A stretch of 64,000 nt of DNA from Zunongwangia sp. HGR-M22 (lineage in GTDB: Bacteria > Bacteroidota > Bacteroidia > Flavobacteriales > Flavobacteriaceae), in the NCBI RefSeq assembly GCF_027594425.1, contig NZ_CP115159.1, positions 1,415,001 through 1,479,000 on the forward strand, in the 5' to 3' direction. Positions 50,525 to 59,569 of the stretch are shown here, piece by piece. Below the pieces are notes generated by a model. It was not told the DNA's origin, made no database searches, and was given only the letters and a program-made list of their open reading frames with translations. Every line of letters starts with the position of its first letter. The stretch's first letter is position 1. The position numbers and the translations under genes are program-made.

Positions 50525-50582
50525 TCAATTTTTTTGGTTCTTGAATTTACGAAATTACAGGGCGAAGATTTTTAAGTCTTTG

Positions 50583-51278
50583 TTAAATAAAGAGATCGGT
50601 AATTTTTTCAGCATTCGTAGAAATGAGTACTACAATGCCATTATTCATCGCATGCAAAAGCATAGGCCAGTATAATTCTTTATTCTGAACTTTTAATCTG
50701 CCCATAAAATAACCAGCAATTATTCGTGGAAAAATGAGGAAGAATAATATAAGATTGAATTCGAATCCAGAGACGTAATTCCACACATGTACGTAGCCAA
50801 AAATAATTGCTGAAAGGATCCAAACTACCCTAAAATTTTTATGAAGATAATATTGAAGTCTTTTCATTTTCCTTTCAGGAATTACCGACTTCAGAAATAA
50901 AAAAATGATAAAAACGCTTAATAGTAATAGTGCATATTTAAGAATGAGATTGGCTTCAGCAGGAATAAAAGATAAACTCAAAAATAAAATCCAGGAACAG
51001 ATGAATATAAGAATTTCATTTTGTGAGGGTTTTATTAAACTCCTAAAAAGACTTTCTTCCATAATCGGAGCAATAATTACGGCAAGAATAAAAAAGATGA
51101 TGGGATTATCGGTCATCATCTCATAAATCCCGGTTTGTTCGTAACGATCAAGATCTATTGTTGGAAAGAACTTATTTAGCAATCCCATTCCCATAAAAAA
51201 CAAAATATAGCACATCATTATAAGAAAATAATGACGGATAAGATTTTTGATTTTCGATGGTAAATTTTGAGCGTACAA
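50583..51278 (-). CDS. CPBP family intramembrane metalloprotease
   Basis: A 231-residue membrane protein with 6-7 hydrophobic segments. The three CPBP (Abi, type II CAAX protease-like) motifs are EESLFRSL (EExxxR), FGYVHVWNY (FxxxH) and LLHAMNNG (His in HxxxN). These are intramembrane proteases, some linked to bacteriocin immunity or prenyl-protein processing; the target here is unknown. The start is a TTG at 51278. It follows the serine deaminase gene by 13 bp on the same strand. Confidence 0.88.
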   Translation of the reverse strand: MYAQNLPSKIKNLIRHYFLIMMCYILFFMGMGLLNKFFPTIDLDRYEQTGIYEMMTDNPIIFFILAVIIAPIMEESLFRSLIKPSQNEILIFICSWILFLSLSFIPAEANLILKYALLLLSVFIIFLFLKSVIPERKMKRLQYYLHKNFRVVWILSAIIFGYVHVWNYVSGFEFNLILFFLIFPRIIAGYFMGRLKVQNKELYWPMLLHAMNNGIVVLISTNAEKITDLFI

Positions 51279-51291
51279 TTATAAAATAGAT

Positions 51292-52716
51292 TTAACAATC
51301 ACTAAGGCTAACTTTAACCGCTAATCCTCCTTCGCTGGTTTCTTTATATTTAGAATTCATATCTTTTGCCGTATCCCACATGGTAGCAATTACTTTATCT
51401 AATGGAACTTTGGCTTTAGTAGCATCACTCTCTAAAGCAATTTCAGCAGCGTTTATCGCTTTAATCGCACCCATTGCATTACGTTCTATACAAGGCACCT
51501 GAACCAAACCAGCGATAGGATCGCATGTTAAACCAAGATGATGTTCCATTGCAATTTCGCTGGCCATTAAAACCTGCTCGGGCGTTCCACCAAGTAATTC
51601 GGTTAATCCACCAGCGGCCATTGCTGAAGATACACCAATTTCTGCCTGGCAGCCACCCATAGCGGCTGAAATTGTTGCTCCTTTTTTAAATAGACTTCCT
51701 ATTTCGCCTGCGACTAACATAAAGCGTTTCATATCCTCGAAAGTAGCTTCGTGATTTTCGATTACCATATAATACATTATCACTGCGGGAACAGTTCCTG
51801 CACTGCCATTGGTTGGTGCAGTGACAACACGTCCTAAACTGGCATTTACTTCGTTCACACTTAAAGCAAAACAACTTACCCATTTAAGGATCTGGCGAAA
51901 TTTAACTTCGGTATTTCTTATCGCATCGATCCAGTTTTCTGGCGAATCATATTTTTCTTCTCCAATAAGTCGCTGATGCATTTCAAAAGCGCGTCGCTTT
52001 ACACTAAGCCCACCAGGCAATGTACCTTCTGTATGACAACCAATATACATCGATTCTAACATGGTATTCCATATTTGTTGAAGACCAGTATCGATTTTTT
52101 CGTTACTTCTTAAAGAACGTTCATTCTCTAAAACTAACTGCGAAATACTTAGATTTTCTGCTTTGCAATAGTCTAGTAATTGATTGGCAGTTTCTACCGG
52201 AAAAGGAAATTCGTCAAATTTATCCTGTTTCTTTTTAGCGTTTTTCCTTGTTTTTTTAATTACAAAGCCACCACCAATAGAAAAGAAAGAGGAAGAGCAT
52301 TTTTTTCCGTTCGATAAACTCGCTCTAAAAATCATTCCGTTAGGATGAAAATCAAGAAATTTTCGGTTGAATTTTATATCGCTTTCAATATTAAAAGGAA
52401 TGTCAATTTCCTTATTTAGCTTCAGTATTTTTTCTGCTCTAATTTTATAAATTTCAGTATCAATTATTGAAATATCCATCGTCACGGGATCGTGGCCACT
52501 AAGACCTAAAATAGTAGCGATGTCTGTAGCGTGTCCTTTTCCTGTGAGTGAAAGAGAACCGTAAAGATCGATGTGAATTTTTTCTACTAAATTAAAAGTA
52601 CCTTTATTTTTTAATTCGGAAATCCAACGTTGTGCAGCACGCCATGGCCCCAATGTGTGAGAACTTGAAGGACCAACGCCAACCTTCAACATATCGAAAA
52701 CGCTAATACATTCCAT
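51292..52716 (-). CDS. sdaA: L-serine ammonia-lyase (serine dehydratase), Fe-S type, single chain
   Basis: A 474-residue enzyme converting serine to pyruvate and ammonia. The beta-type N-terminal domain (SVFDMLKVGVGPSSSHTLGP) and the alpha-type C-terminal domain are fused, as in E. coli. Cluster cysteines are in GGCQAEIGV, CDPIAGLVQVPCIERN and near the C-terminus. A box TACATTTG on the minus strand (52742-52735) is 19 bp before the start and gives a good -7 element. Confidence 0.95.
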   Translation of the reverse strand: MECISVFDMLKVGVGPSSSHTLGPWRAAQRWISELKNKGTFNLVEKIHIDLYGSLSLTGKGHATDIATILGLSGHDPVTMDISIIDTEIYKIRAEKILKLNKEIDIPFNIESDIKFNRKFLDFHPNGMIFRASLSNGKKCSSSFFSIGGGFVIKKTRKNAKKKQDKFDEFPFPVETANQLLDYCKAENLSISQLVLENERSLRSNEKIDTGLQQIWNTMLESMYIGCHTEGTLPGGLSVKRRAFEMHQRLIGEEKYDSPENWIDAIRNTEVKFRQILKWVSCFALSVNEVNASLGRVVTAPTNGSAGTVPAVIMYYMVIENHEATFEDMKRFMLVAGEIGSLFKKGATISAAMGGCQAEIGVSSAMAAGGLTELLGGTPEQVLMASEIAMEHHLGLTCDPIAGLVQVPCIERNAMGAIKAINAAEIALESDATKAKVPLDKVIATMWDTAKDMNSKYKETSEGGLAVKVSLSDC

Positions 52717-52734
52717 ATTGAAATATTATGCCGA

Positions 52735-52742
52735 CAAATGTA
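52735..52742 (-). promoter_or_regulatory. -7 box of the serine deaminase promoter
   Basis: TACATTTG on the minus strand matches TAnnTTTG exactly; at the -33 position only CTG (52763-52761) is present instead of TTG, so the pair is incomplete. Confidence 0.4.
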
Positions 52743-52892
52743 TTGTTTCAGAAACAGATTCAGAAATAAAAAAGCAATTGTAACTGCCTAATTATGCACA
52801 AATCAAAAGGAACTCTGCAAAATTTACATTGAATTCTCTCCAAAACACAGCTGTTTAAAAATGTTTCTGCCAACCTGTCATAAGTTTTTTGC

Positions 52893-52907
52893 TGGCATAA
52901 AGATTGA
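52893..52907 (+). promoter_or_regulatory. Sigma-54-like promoter upstream of dnaK
   Basis: TGGCATAAAGATTGA: the -24 TGGCA is exact and the -12 TTG follows after the proper 6 nt, but the essential -12 C is A. The start codon is 50 bp downstream, leaving a plausible 5' leader. An inverted repeat TGCCA (52868 region)/TGGCA is just upstream. No TAnnTTTG box was found in this gap. Confidence 0.35.
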
Positions 52908-52956
52908 CTTTTAGAGATCGAAACATTGAATAAAAAATTAAATTAAGTATAAAGTT

Positions 52957-54873
52957 ATGAGTAAGATAATTGGAATTGATTTAGGTACAACAAACTCCTG
53001 CGTTTCAGTTATGGAAGGTAACGAGCCTACGGTAATCCCTAATGCCGAAGGTAAAAGAACAACTCCTTCTGTAATTGCTTTTGTAGAAGGTGGTGAAATT
53101 AAAGTTGGAGATCCTGCAAAAAGACAGGCTGTTACCAACCCAGAAAAAACGATTGCTTCCATCAAAAGATTTATGGGTAATAAATACTCTGAATCTTCAA
53201 GAGAAGCAGGACGTGTAGCATATAAAGTGAAAAAAGGAGATAATGATACTCCTCGTGTAGATATTGACGGTCGTCTTTATACTCCTCAAGAACTTTCAGC
53301 AATGATCCTTCAGAAAATGAAGAAAACTGCTGAAGATTATTTAGGACAGGATGTTACTGAAGCTGTAATTACAGTACCAGCATATTTTAACGATTCTCAG
53401 CGTCAGGCTACTAAAGAAGCTGGTGAAATTGCAGGTCTTAAAGTAAGACGTATTATTAATGAGCCAACTGCTGCTGCATTAGCTTATGGTCTTGATAAAA
53501 AATCAACAGATCAAAAAATCGCTGTATATGACCTTGGTGGTGGTACTTTCGATATTTCTATCCTAGAATTAGGTGATGGTGTATTTGAAGTATTATCTAC
53601 AAATGGTGATACTCACCTTGGTGGAGACGATTTTGACGAAGTGATTATCGATTGGTTAGCTGATATTTTCCAGAAAGCTGAAGATATCGATCTTAGAAAA
53701 GATCCTATGGCGTTACAACGTCTAAAAGAGGCTGCTGAAAAAGCGAAGATTGAGTTATCATCTTCTTCTCAAACAGAAATTAATCTACCTTACGTTACTG
53801 CCACAGCTAGTGGACCAAAACACTTGGTAGAATCTTTATCTAGATCTAAGTTTGAGCAATTAGCTGCAGAATTAGTGACAAGATCTATGGAGCCAGTTAA
53901 AAAAGCGCTTCAAGATGCAGGTCTTTCTAAAAGTGATATTGATGAAGTAATTTTAGTAGGTGGTTCTACTCGTATTCCTAAAATTCAGGAAGAAGTAGAA
54001 AGTTTCTTCGGAAAAAAACCTTCTAAAGGTGTAAATCCAGATGAGGTAGTATCTATTGGTGCTGCAATTCAGGGTGGTGTATTAACTGGTGATGTTAAAG
54101 ACGTATTGTTATTAGATGTAACTCCGCTTTCATTAGGTATCGAAACTATGGGTGGTGTAAACACTAAACTAATTGAAGCGAATACAACTATTCCTTCTAA
54201 AAAATCACAAACATTCTCTACAGCTGCAGATAATCAGCCTTCTGTAGAAATTCATGTACTACAAGGAGAGCGTCCAATGGCGGCAGATAATAAAACGATT
54301 GGTAGGTTCCATTTAGACGGAATTCCACCAGCGCCAAGAGGAACACCTCAGATTGAAGTAACTTTCGATATCGATGCTAACGGTATTATTAAAGTAAGTG
54401 CTACAGATAAAGCAACAGGAAAATCTCAGGATATTCGTATCGAAGCTTCTTCAGGATTAACAGAAGAAGAAATCGAGAAAATGAAGCAGGAAGCTGAAGC
54501 TAATGCTGATGCCGATAAAAAAGCGAAAGAAAAAGTAGATAAGCTTAATGAAGCAGATGGAATGATCTTCCAAACTGAGAAGCAGTTGAAAGAATTTGGA
54601 GACAAACTTTCTGACGATAAGAAAAAGCCTATCGAAGATGCTTTAGAAGAGCTTAAGAAAGCTTACGAAACTAAAGAGTTAGAACAAATAACTCCTGCAT
54701 TAGACAAATTGAATGAAGCCTGGAAAACAGCTTCTGAAGAAATGTATAAAGCGCAAGCTGAAGCACAAGGTGGTGCTCAGGGAGCTGCTGGTGCAGAAGG
54801 TGGACAAGCCGGAGGCGGTGAAGCCAAAGGTGGAGACGACGTAGAAGATGTAGACTTCGAAGAAGTGAAATAA
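52957..54873 (+). CDS. dnaK: Chaperone DnaK (Hsp70)
   Basis: A 638-residue ATP-dependent chaperone. The ATPase domain starts [16 protein letters not shown] and contains [24 protein letters not shown] and [17 protein letters not shown]. The peptide-binding domain has the conserved [14 protein letters not shown] and a glycine-rich tail of the normal kind ends in the EEVD-like DVDFEEVK. No dnaJ or grpE is adjacent, which is common in this phylum. Terminator at 54894-54925. Confidence 0.98.
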   Translation: MSKIIGIDLGTTNSCVSVMEGNEPTVIPNAEGKRTTPSVIAFVEGGEIKVGDPAKRQAVTNPEKTIASIKRFMGNKYSESSREAGRVAYKVKKGDNDTPRVDIDGRLYTPQELSAMILQKMKKTAEDYLGQDVTEAVITVPAYFNDSQRQATKEAGEIAGLKVRRIINEPTAAALAYGLDKKSTDQKIAVYDLGGGTFDISILELGDGVFEVLSTNGDTHLGGDDFDEVIIDWLADIFQKAEDIDLRKDPMALQRLKEAAEKAKIELSSSSQTEINLPYVTATASGPKHLVESLSRSKFEQLAAELVTRSMEPVKKALQDAGLSKSDIDEVILVGGSTRIPKIQEEVESFFGKKPSKGVNPDEVVSIGAAIQGGVLTGDVKDVLLLDVTPLSLGIETMGGVNTKLIEANTTIPSKKSQTFSTAADNQPSVEIHVLQGERPMAADNKTIGRFHLDGIPPAPRGTPQIEVTFDIDANGIIKVSATDKATGKSQDIRIEASSGLTEEEIEKMKQEAEANADADKKAKEKVDKLNEADGMIFQTEKQLKEFGDKLSDDKKKPIEDALEELKKAYETKELEQITPALDKLNEAWKTASEEMYKAQAEAQGGAQGAAGAEGGQAGGGEAKGGDDVEDVDFEEVK

Positions 54874-54893
54874 GCTTCATCCAGATATTTGAT

Positions 54894-54925
54894 AAAAAGC
54901 CGCTGATTTTTCAGCGGCTTTTTTT
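54894..54925 (+). terminator. Terminator after dnaK
   Basis: AAAAAGCCGCTGA and TCAGCGGCTTTTTT form a perfect stem around TTTT, followed by T. Confidence 0.88.
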
Positions 54926-54977
54926 ATACGCAACCTTTTTTGAATTTTGGTATCTAATTAGAAATCAATCAAATATT

Positions 54978-55637
54978 ATGATTAAAAAACTATCAATTTT
55001 AGCTTTAACAATTTTACTATTTTCGTGTTCAGACGATAATGATGATGGTATCAGAGTCAATTTTGATGATTTTGAAGCTATACCTGAAGAATATCCTTTT
55101 TCAGATATAAATCCCGAAACGCCAATCTCTTATTTTGAGTATATCCAGACAATGCCAGATTATGAAGATCCTGATGATCCAAATTCAATAGTATATCGCA
55201 ATAATATACTTTTTTCTTTTGGTGAAACTTGTTCAGATGTTGATTGTAAAACAGCTTTTAACGAATTACAGGCCGAAGAAGGATTTAATTATGGTTGCCT
55301 ACCGGGATACTGCTTTAGTTACATCAAATATCAAAGACAAAAAGATAATTTTTTAGTCACCTCTAAAGAGGATGTTCTTAATTTCCTCGGAGAAATAAGC
55401 ACACCAGGCGAAGCCTTACTCGTTGCGAGAGCTAACGGATATTATTGGGCAGTAGATGATAAAAATAATGGAGCTTATAAACAAGTAGAAGATGGATTTG
55501 AATTAATCGTTAGGCAAACCGTAAAATTTTGTGAACCAGTCCAGACCGATCGATTTTATATAAAAATAAGTGCAGATGGTACAATTAGCATTTTGAAACA
55601 AGAAGTTGCTGAGGTTTTGGAGAATGCCTGCGTTTAA
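54978..55637 (+). CDS. Lipoprotein of unknown function
   Basis: A 219-residue protein. MIKKLSILALTILLFSCSDD is a lipoprotein signal with lipobox LFSC. The mature part is acidic, with paired cysteines in CSDVDCKTAFNEL and GCLPGYCFSYIK that may form disulfides. A C-terminal half (about 110-219; NNGAYKQVEDGFELIVRQT) resembles no family I can name. It lies between dnaK and a convergent transporter. Confidence 0.7.
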   Translation: MIKKLSILALTILLFSCSDDNDDGIRVNFDDFEAIPEEYPFSDINPETPISYFEYIQTMPDYEDPDDPNSIVYRNNILFSFGETCSDVDCKTAFNELQAEEGFNYGCLPGYCFSYIKYQRQKDNFLVTSKEDVLNFLGEISTPGEALLVARANGYYWAVDDKNNGAYKQVEDGFELIVRQTVKFCEPVQTDRFYIKISADGTISILKQEVAEVLENACV

Positions 55638-55644
55638 TATGATT

Positions 55645-56922
55645 CTATACAAAAAAATTATAACCCAAATATGCAATATTAAATATCAAAAGCATCACAA
55701 AGCATATCATGGTAAATAATCGATAGTTTTTACCGGGACGGTCAGCTTCTGGCATTTCCTTGCCGGTAACTAATTTATAATTAAACCAAGCGAGAATCGG
55801 AGCTGATAAAAAAGATAATCCGGCAGCAAAATCAACAAGAATAGTAAAAGATCCAGAAGTAAAATAAAGAATCGCCAACGAAAGTATCGGGATGATGAAT
55901 ATCGATATTTTATAGAATTGCCAGCGTTTTTTACGATTATCGGTTTTGGATACTTCAGGATGAAAAAGTTCAGAGATTACTCTGGGATACGCATCGGTCA
56001 CGGTAATTACAGTACTCAGCATGGTGACAAAAGCAGCAATGGCGATAATCGGTTTGCTCCAATCTCCAAGTGTTTTTGCGTAGAGATTAATAAGTTGCGA
56101 TGAAAATTCTACACTATTACTGCTAAAACTTTCTCCACTCCCAAACATTACCAAAACACCAAGTAAAAAGAAAAGCACTCCAATAAAACAGGCCGAAAAA
56201 TACCCAATATTGAAGTCTAAAAAGGCATTTTTTAAAGTTAGTTTTTCTTTGTTGCCGTGAGCTTTTTCCTTAGTCCATATTGAATGCCATACTGCAGCAT
56301 CAAGGGGAATAGGCATCCACCCCATAAAAGCGATAATAAAGCCAAGACTTGCAGTAGTCCAAAGCGACGGAATTTCTACGGTTTCAATTGGGTCTTTTTG
56401 TATTCCCAAGGCCATACAAACTGCCGCCAAAGTGGCCACGGTAAGCACACTCACGATAATCTTCATGCTTTTGTCTAATCCGGGGTATTTTCCGATTAAG
56501 AGCAAAGCAATACTAGCTCCAAAGATGATAAAACTCCATACAAAAGGGGATAAGCCGAAATTAAAAAGCCGTTCAGCTAAACCAGCAGTCACGATAGTTA
56601 CAGCGGCCTGAATAATAAACATGCTGGCCACGGTAATAAATATGAACAAATAATACGGAATCTTACCTAACTGCTTATAGCCGGAAATTAAATGTTTACC
56701 GGTTCCGGCCACATAACGAGCACCAAATTCTAAAAATGGATACTTAGAAATACACGCCAGCAATAACGCCCAAATTAAGATGTATCCATAATCAGCTCCG
56801 GCACGTGTAGACTGCACCAAGTGTGAAACTCCAATTGCAGCGCCCGCAAGTAAAAATCCCGGACCGATATTCTTTAAAACTGAAGTTTTTTTTGAAGTTC
56901 CCACGCTTTTTTGTGATTCCAT
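55645..56922 (-). CDS. NRAMP-fold transporter, divergent, metal motifs absent
   Basis: A 425-residue membrane protein with about 11 helices. The start at 56922 (MESQKSVGTSKK) is chosen over 56988 because a complete promoter (TTG 56988-56986, TAATTTTG 56962-56955) overlaps the longer version. The fold looks like NRAMP, but TM1 reads AAIGVSHLVQ where NRAMPs have DPGN, and TM6 reads GWMPIPLDAAVW where they have MPHN. The metal ligands are thus missing. Its substrate is unknown; magnesium or an organic solute are options. It is not allelic with the pxp-linked NRAMP-like gene, and the two share little beyond the fold. Confidence 0.8.
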   Translation of the reverse strand: MESQKSVGTSKKTSVLKNIGPGFLLAGAAIGVSHLVQSTRAGADYGYILIWALLLACISKYPFLEFGARYVAGTGKHLISGYKQLGKIPYYLFIFITVASMFIIQAAVTIVTAGLAERLFNFGLSPFVWSFIIFGASIALLLIGKYPGLDKSMKIIVSVLTVATLAAVCMALGIQKDPIETVEIPSLWTTASLGFIIAFMGWMPIPLDAAVWHSIWTKEKAHGNKEKLTLKNAFLDFNIGYFSACFIGVLFFLLGVLVMFGSGESFSSNSVEFSSQLINLYAKTLGDWSKPIIAIAAFVTMLSTVITVTDAYPRVISELFHPEVSKTDNRKKRWQFYKISIFIIPILSLAILYFTSGSFTILVDFAAGLSFLSAPILAWFNYKLVTGKEMPEADRPGKNYRLFTMICFVMLLIFNIAYLGYNFFV

Positions 56923-56954
56923 TGCTTTTATAAATCGTATGTCGCGAAAATATT

Positions 56955-56988
56955 CAAAATTATTCAGAAAAAAATGAAAATTGGACAA
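56955..56988 (-). promoter_or_regulatory. Promoter of the divergent NRAMP-fold gene
   Basis: On the minus strand, TTG (56988-56986), 23-nt spacer and TAATTTTG (56962-56955), an exact TAnnTTTG. It decides the start codon at 56922. Confidence 0.6.
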
Positions 56989-57128
56989 TGTGATTTAGGC
57001 ATAAGTTATAGGAAACAAGACTCAAAATAAAAGAGTCTAGAAGATAGAAAATAGAATTTGTGTTGAATTTTTGAATTATAAATTTATTAGGCTAATTGCT
57101 AACAGATTATCGCTCAAACAAATGCAAA

Positions 57129-57764
57129 TCAACTAAGTTTATTAATAATTTCAGTGTTAAATTCGTGTCCGCCGTTGTAGGTAAGAATTTCTAGATTATT
57201 AGGAAATAAAGTTCTCATACGTTCTTCTTCAACTTTTATGATTCCTTTTTTTAGGTATTCATCTTCTGTACCGTAGAGATAAGTAACTTTTGTGTCTTTT
57301 AAGAATTTAAAATCTTCGGGATTTAATTCCGCAGGCACTTTTCCTGAATGAAGAATTAGTTGCTCGCATTTAATCTGTCTCCGCGCTACAAATCGAGTAG
57401 CTATAGAAACTCCCTGAGAATATCCCAAGACAATCAAATTGGGCGCTTTAGCTAAATTTTCTTCTGTAAATACTTCATCTAAATAATTCAGCACATTTTC
57501 AATATCAGCGTCTGTATTTTCTTTTGTAAGCCAGGAGGCGCCTACATGTCGATAATCAGATTTTAAATAATATTTGCTTTGCGCCTGTGGTGCGATAATA
57601 TAGTTTTCGCTGAAATCCAGATGATTAAAAAACCGAATAAAATACCGGCTTAAATATCCAATACCATGACAAACCAACCAGACGTTTTTGGTAGTTTCGG
57701 TAAACTCGTTTAAAACACTATAGGTGTTGCTAATTTGGTAAGAAACCTGTTTTTCGCGGCTCAT
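57129..57764 (-). CDS. Alpha/beta-hydrolase, carboxylesterase/phospholipase type
   Basis: A 211-residue hydrolase. The nucleophile elbow VLGYSQGVSIATRF holds the catalytic Ser, and the Asp (YGTEDEYL region) and His (NGGHEFN) follow in the right order. The family includes small esterases. It starts 49 bp from a menaquinone thioesterase transcribed the other way, so a link to menaquinone (MenH) is possible, but it lacks the typical MenH sequence and the role is undecided. Confidence 0.8.
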   Translation of the reverse strand: MSREKQVSYQISNTYSVLNEFTETTKNVWLVCHGIGYLSRYFIRFFNHLDFSENYIIAPQAQSKYYLKSDYRHVGASWLTKENTDADIENVLNYLDEVFTEENLAKAPNLIVLGYSQGVSIATRFVARRQIKCEQLILHSGKVPAELNPEDFKFLKDTKVTYLYGTEDEYLKKGIIKVEEERMRTLFPNNLEILTYNGGHEFNTEIINKLS

Positions 57765-57812
57765 GCTGTAGATTCAATTTTGTACTTTTACAAAGTAATT
57801 AATCGTAATGCT

Positions 57813-58235
57813 ATGAACAAAGAGGAAATCCTGGGAATGTGTGCAAAAATGTGTAAAAACACGTTGATGGAAACCTTGAATATTGAATTTATCGATGTTG
57901 GTGAAGATTTTTTAACCGCAAAAATGCCCGTAACTCCAAGAGTGCATCAGCCAGATGGCGTGTTGCATGGCGGCGCAAGTGTGGCTTTGGCCGAAAGTGT
58001 TGGGAGCGCTGCGAGTTATCTGTTTTTAGATACCCAAGATTTTGTGATTCGCGGTATAGAAATTTCTGCCAATCACCTTAAAAGCATAAAAGAGGGCGAT
58101 GTTTTTGCCAAAGCCACTTTTATTCATAAAGGCCGTACCACGCAACTTTGGAATATTCATATTACCGATGCTGCAGATAATTTAATTTCCCTGGTAAAAC
58201 TAACAACCATAGCACTAGCAAAAAAGAAATCATGA
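57813..58235 (+). CDS. menI: Hotdog thioesterase, candidate DHNA-CoA hydrolase (MenI)
   Basis: A 140-residue PaaI-type hotdog thioesterase. The ATG at 57813 is preferred over the one at 57735, which lies inside the opposite-strand gene and adds 26 unconserved residues. Motifs are HQPDGVLHGGASVALAESVG with the catalytic region, and GDVFAKATFIHKGRTTQLW. It is followed by menF with a 4-base overlap and by menD, so hydrolysis of 1,4-dihydroxy-2-naphthoyl-CoA is a reasonable assignment; a phenylacetyl-type activity is the alternative. Confidence 0.82.
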   Translation: MNKEEILGMCAKMCKNTLMETLNIEFIDVGEDFLTAKMPVTPRVHQPDGVLHGGASVALAESVGSAASYLFLDTQDFVIRGIEISANHLKSIKEGDVFAKATFIHKGRTTQLWNIHITDAADNLISLVKLTTIALAKKKS

Positions 58236-59371
58236 TGCAGGCGATGGCGTTTTTTAACGCATTAGAAGATCATATCAATAAAAATTTACCTGTTGTAGCT
58301 TATCGAAAACCCGATGAAAATGTAATCCAAGCATTTCTACAAAAGGATAAGCAATCGTATACAACGACCGATTTTTCAGAAAGCGGATTTGTTTTTTCTG
58401 ATTTCTGCGGAAAGAAAAGTTTTTTAATTCCTGAAGATAAATCTAAACAGATTTCTACGGAATTAAAAACTGAAGACTCCATAAAAGAAACTTCAGAATA
58501 TATTCCAGAAATCACAAATCATACTCAGCAAAAAGAGCATGAAGAACTGGTGGAAAAAGCAATTGCTGAAATTGAATCCGGCAATATGAAAAAAGTGGTT
58601 TTAGCCAGAAAAGAGCATAGCCAAACGCAACTTTCAGCCGTTTCGATCTTTAAAAATTTACTCGAAAATTATCCAAAAGCCTTTTGCTATATCTGGTCCC
58701 ATCCTGAAAGCGGAATTTGGTTAGGAGCTACCCCAGAGACTTTGGTGAAAGTAGAGCGAAATCGCTTTAAAACTATGGCTCTTGCTGGAACGCAGGCTTT
58801 TAAAGGAACCATCGATGAAGCTGCGTGGACACCAAAAGAGGTAGAAGAGCAAAAAATCGTTTCAGATGAAATTGTGCAAAAATTAAAGGATTTTAAAGTA
58901 TCTGCCGGAGCAATTAACCTGAGTGATCCTTATACCGTAAAAGCGGGGAATTTGTTACATATTCGTACCGATATATCAGCTGTTTTAGAGAATGATAATT
59001 TATCGAATTTATTGGAAAGTTTACATCCAACTCCTGCTGTATGTGGATTTCCGCGTGAAAAAGCAAAGGAATTCATTTTGGAGAATGAGCATAGTGATCG
59101 CGAATTTTACTCTGGTTTTCTTGGGGAGATTAATCTTAAACAAGAAATAAAGCGAAATTCGAATCGTCGAAATCAGGAAAATCAGGCGTATGCCAGCATT
59201 TCAAAACAATCACAGATTTTCGTGAATCTTAGATGTATGAAATTAGTGAAAGGCGAAGCTGAAATTTTTATCGGCGGCGGTATAACGGCAGAATCTAACC
59301 CGGCAGCCGAATGGGAAGAAACAGTGAATAAAAGTTATACGATTAAATCGGTTTTGGTCCATCAAGATTAA
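58232..59371 (+). CDS. menF: Isochorismate synthase
   Basis: A 379-residue chorismate-utilising enzyme. It has the anthranilate synthase component I fold with KKVVLARKEHSQTQL, WLGATPETLVKV and LHPTPAVCGFPREKAKEFI, and the C-terminal FIGGGITAESNPAAEWEETV. It converts chorismate to isochorismate for menaquinone. Two ATGs (58232 and 58235) lie at the start, overlapping the thioesterase gene by 4 bases. Siderophore-linked EntC-type use is less likely given menD next door. Confidence 0.93.
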   Translation: MMQAMAFFNALEDHINKNLPVVAYRKPDENVIQAFLQKDKQSYTTTDFSESGFVFSDFCGKKSFLIPEDKSKQISTELKTEDSIKETSEYIPEITNHTQQKEHEELVEKAIAEIESGNMKKVVLARKEHSQTQLSAVSIFKNLLENYPKAFCYIWSHPESGIWLGATPETLVKVERNRFKTMALAGTQAFKGTIDEAAWTPKEVEEQKIVSDEIVQKLKDFKVSAGAINLSDPYTVKAGNLLHIRTDISAVLENDNLSNLLESLHPTPAVCGFPREKAKEFILENEHSDREFYSGFLGEINLKQEIKRNSNRRNQENQAYASISKQSQIFVNLRCMKLVKGEAEIFIGGGITAESNPAAEWEETVNKSYTIKSVLVHQD

Positions 59372-59385
59372 AATGAAAATCAATT

Positions 59386-59418
59386 AAACCTCACAGGTTT
59401 TTAAAACCTGTGAGGTTT
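59386..59418. repeat. Perfect 33-bp palindrome between menF and menD
   Basis: AAACCTCACAGGTTTT and AAAACCTGTGAGGTTT are exact reverse complements with a single T centre. It may serve as terminator or be a mobile palindrome; the same type of sequence recurs in Bacteroidetes genomes (recollection). Confidence 0.75.
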
Positions 59419-59569
59419 GGCTAAGCTTTCTCTATCTAAAAAATTCAGTTAAATACTTTTTAAAGGTGCTGCGGAAGTCTGCCGTAAATCGTAATTTTGA
59501 GGTATAATTAAGTTGCGTTGAAGTTTCCTAACTTTCCCTAGAAGCTTCCGCTCGCAAAAAATAAACTTT

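Noticed and set aside
54671-54880. Leu/His-rich minus-strand frame at the end of dnaK
   Set aside because: It mirrors the repetitive glycine-rich tail of dnaK.
57735-57812. Earlier ATG of the hotdog thioesterase gene
   Set aside because: The added 26 residues are unconserved and overlap the opposite-strand hydrolase gene; the ATG at 57813 fits the family N-terminus.
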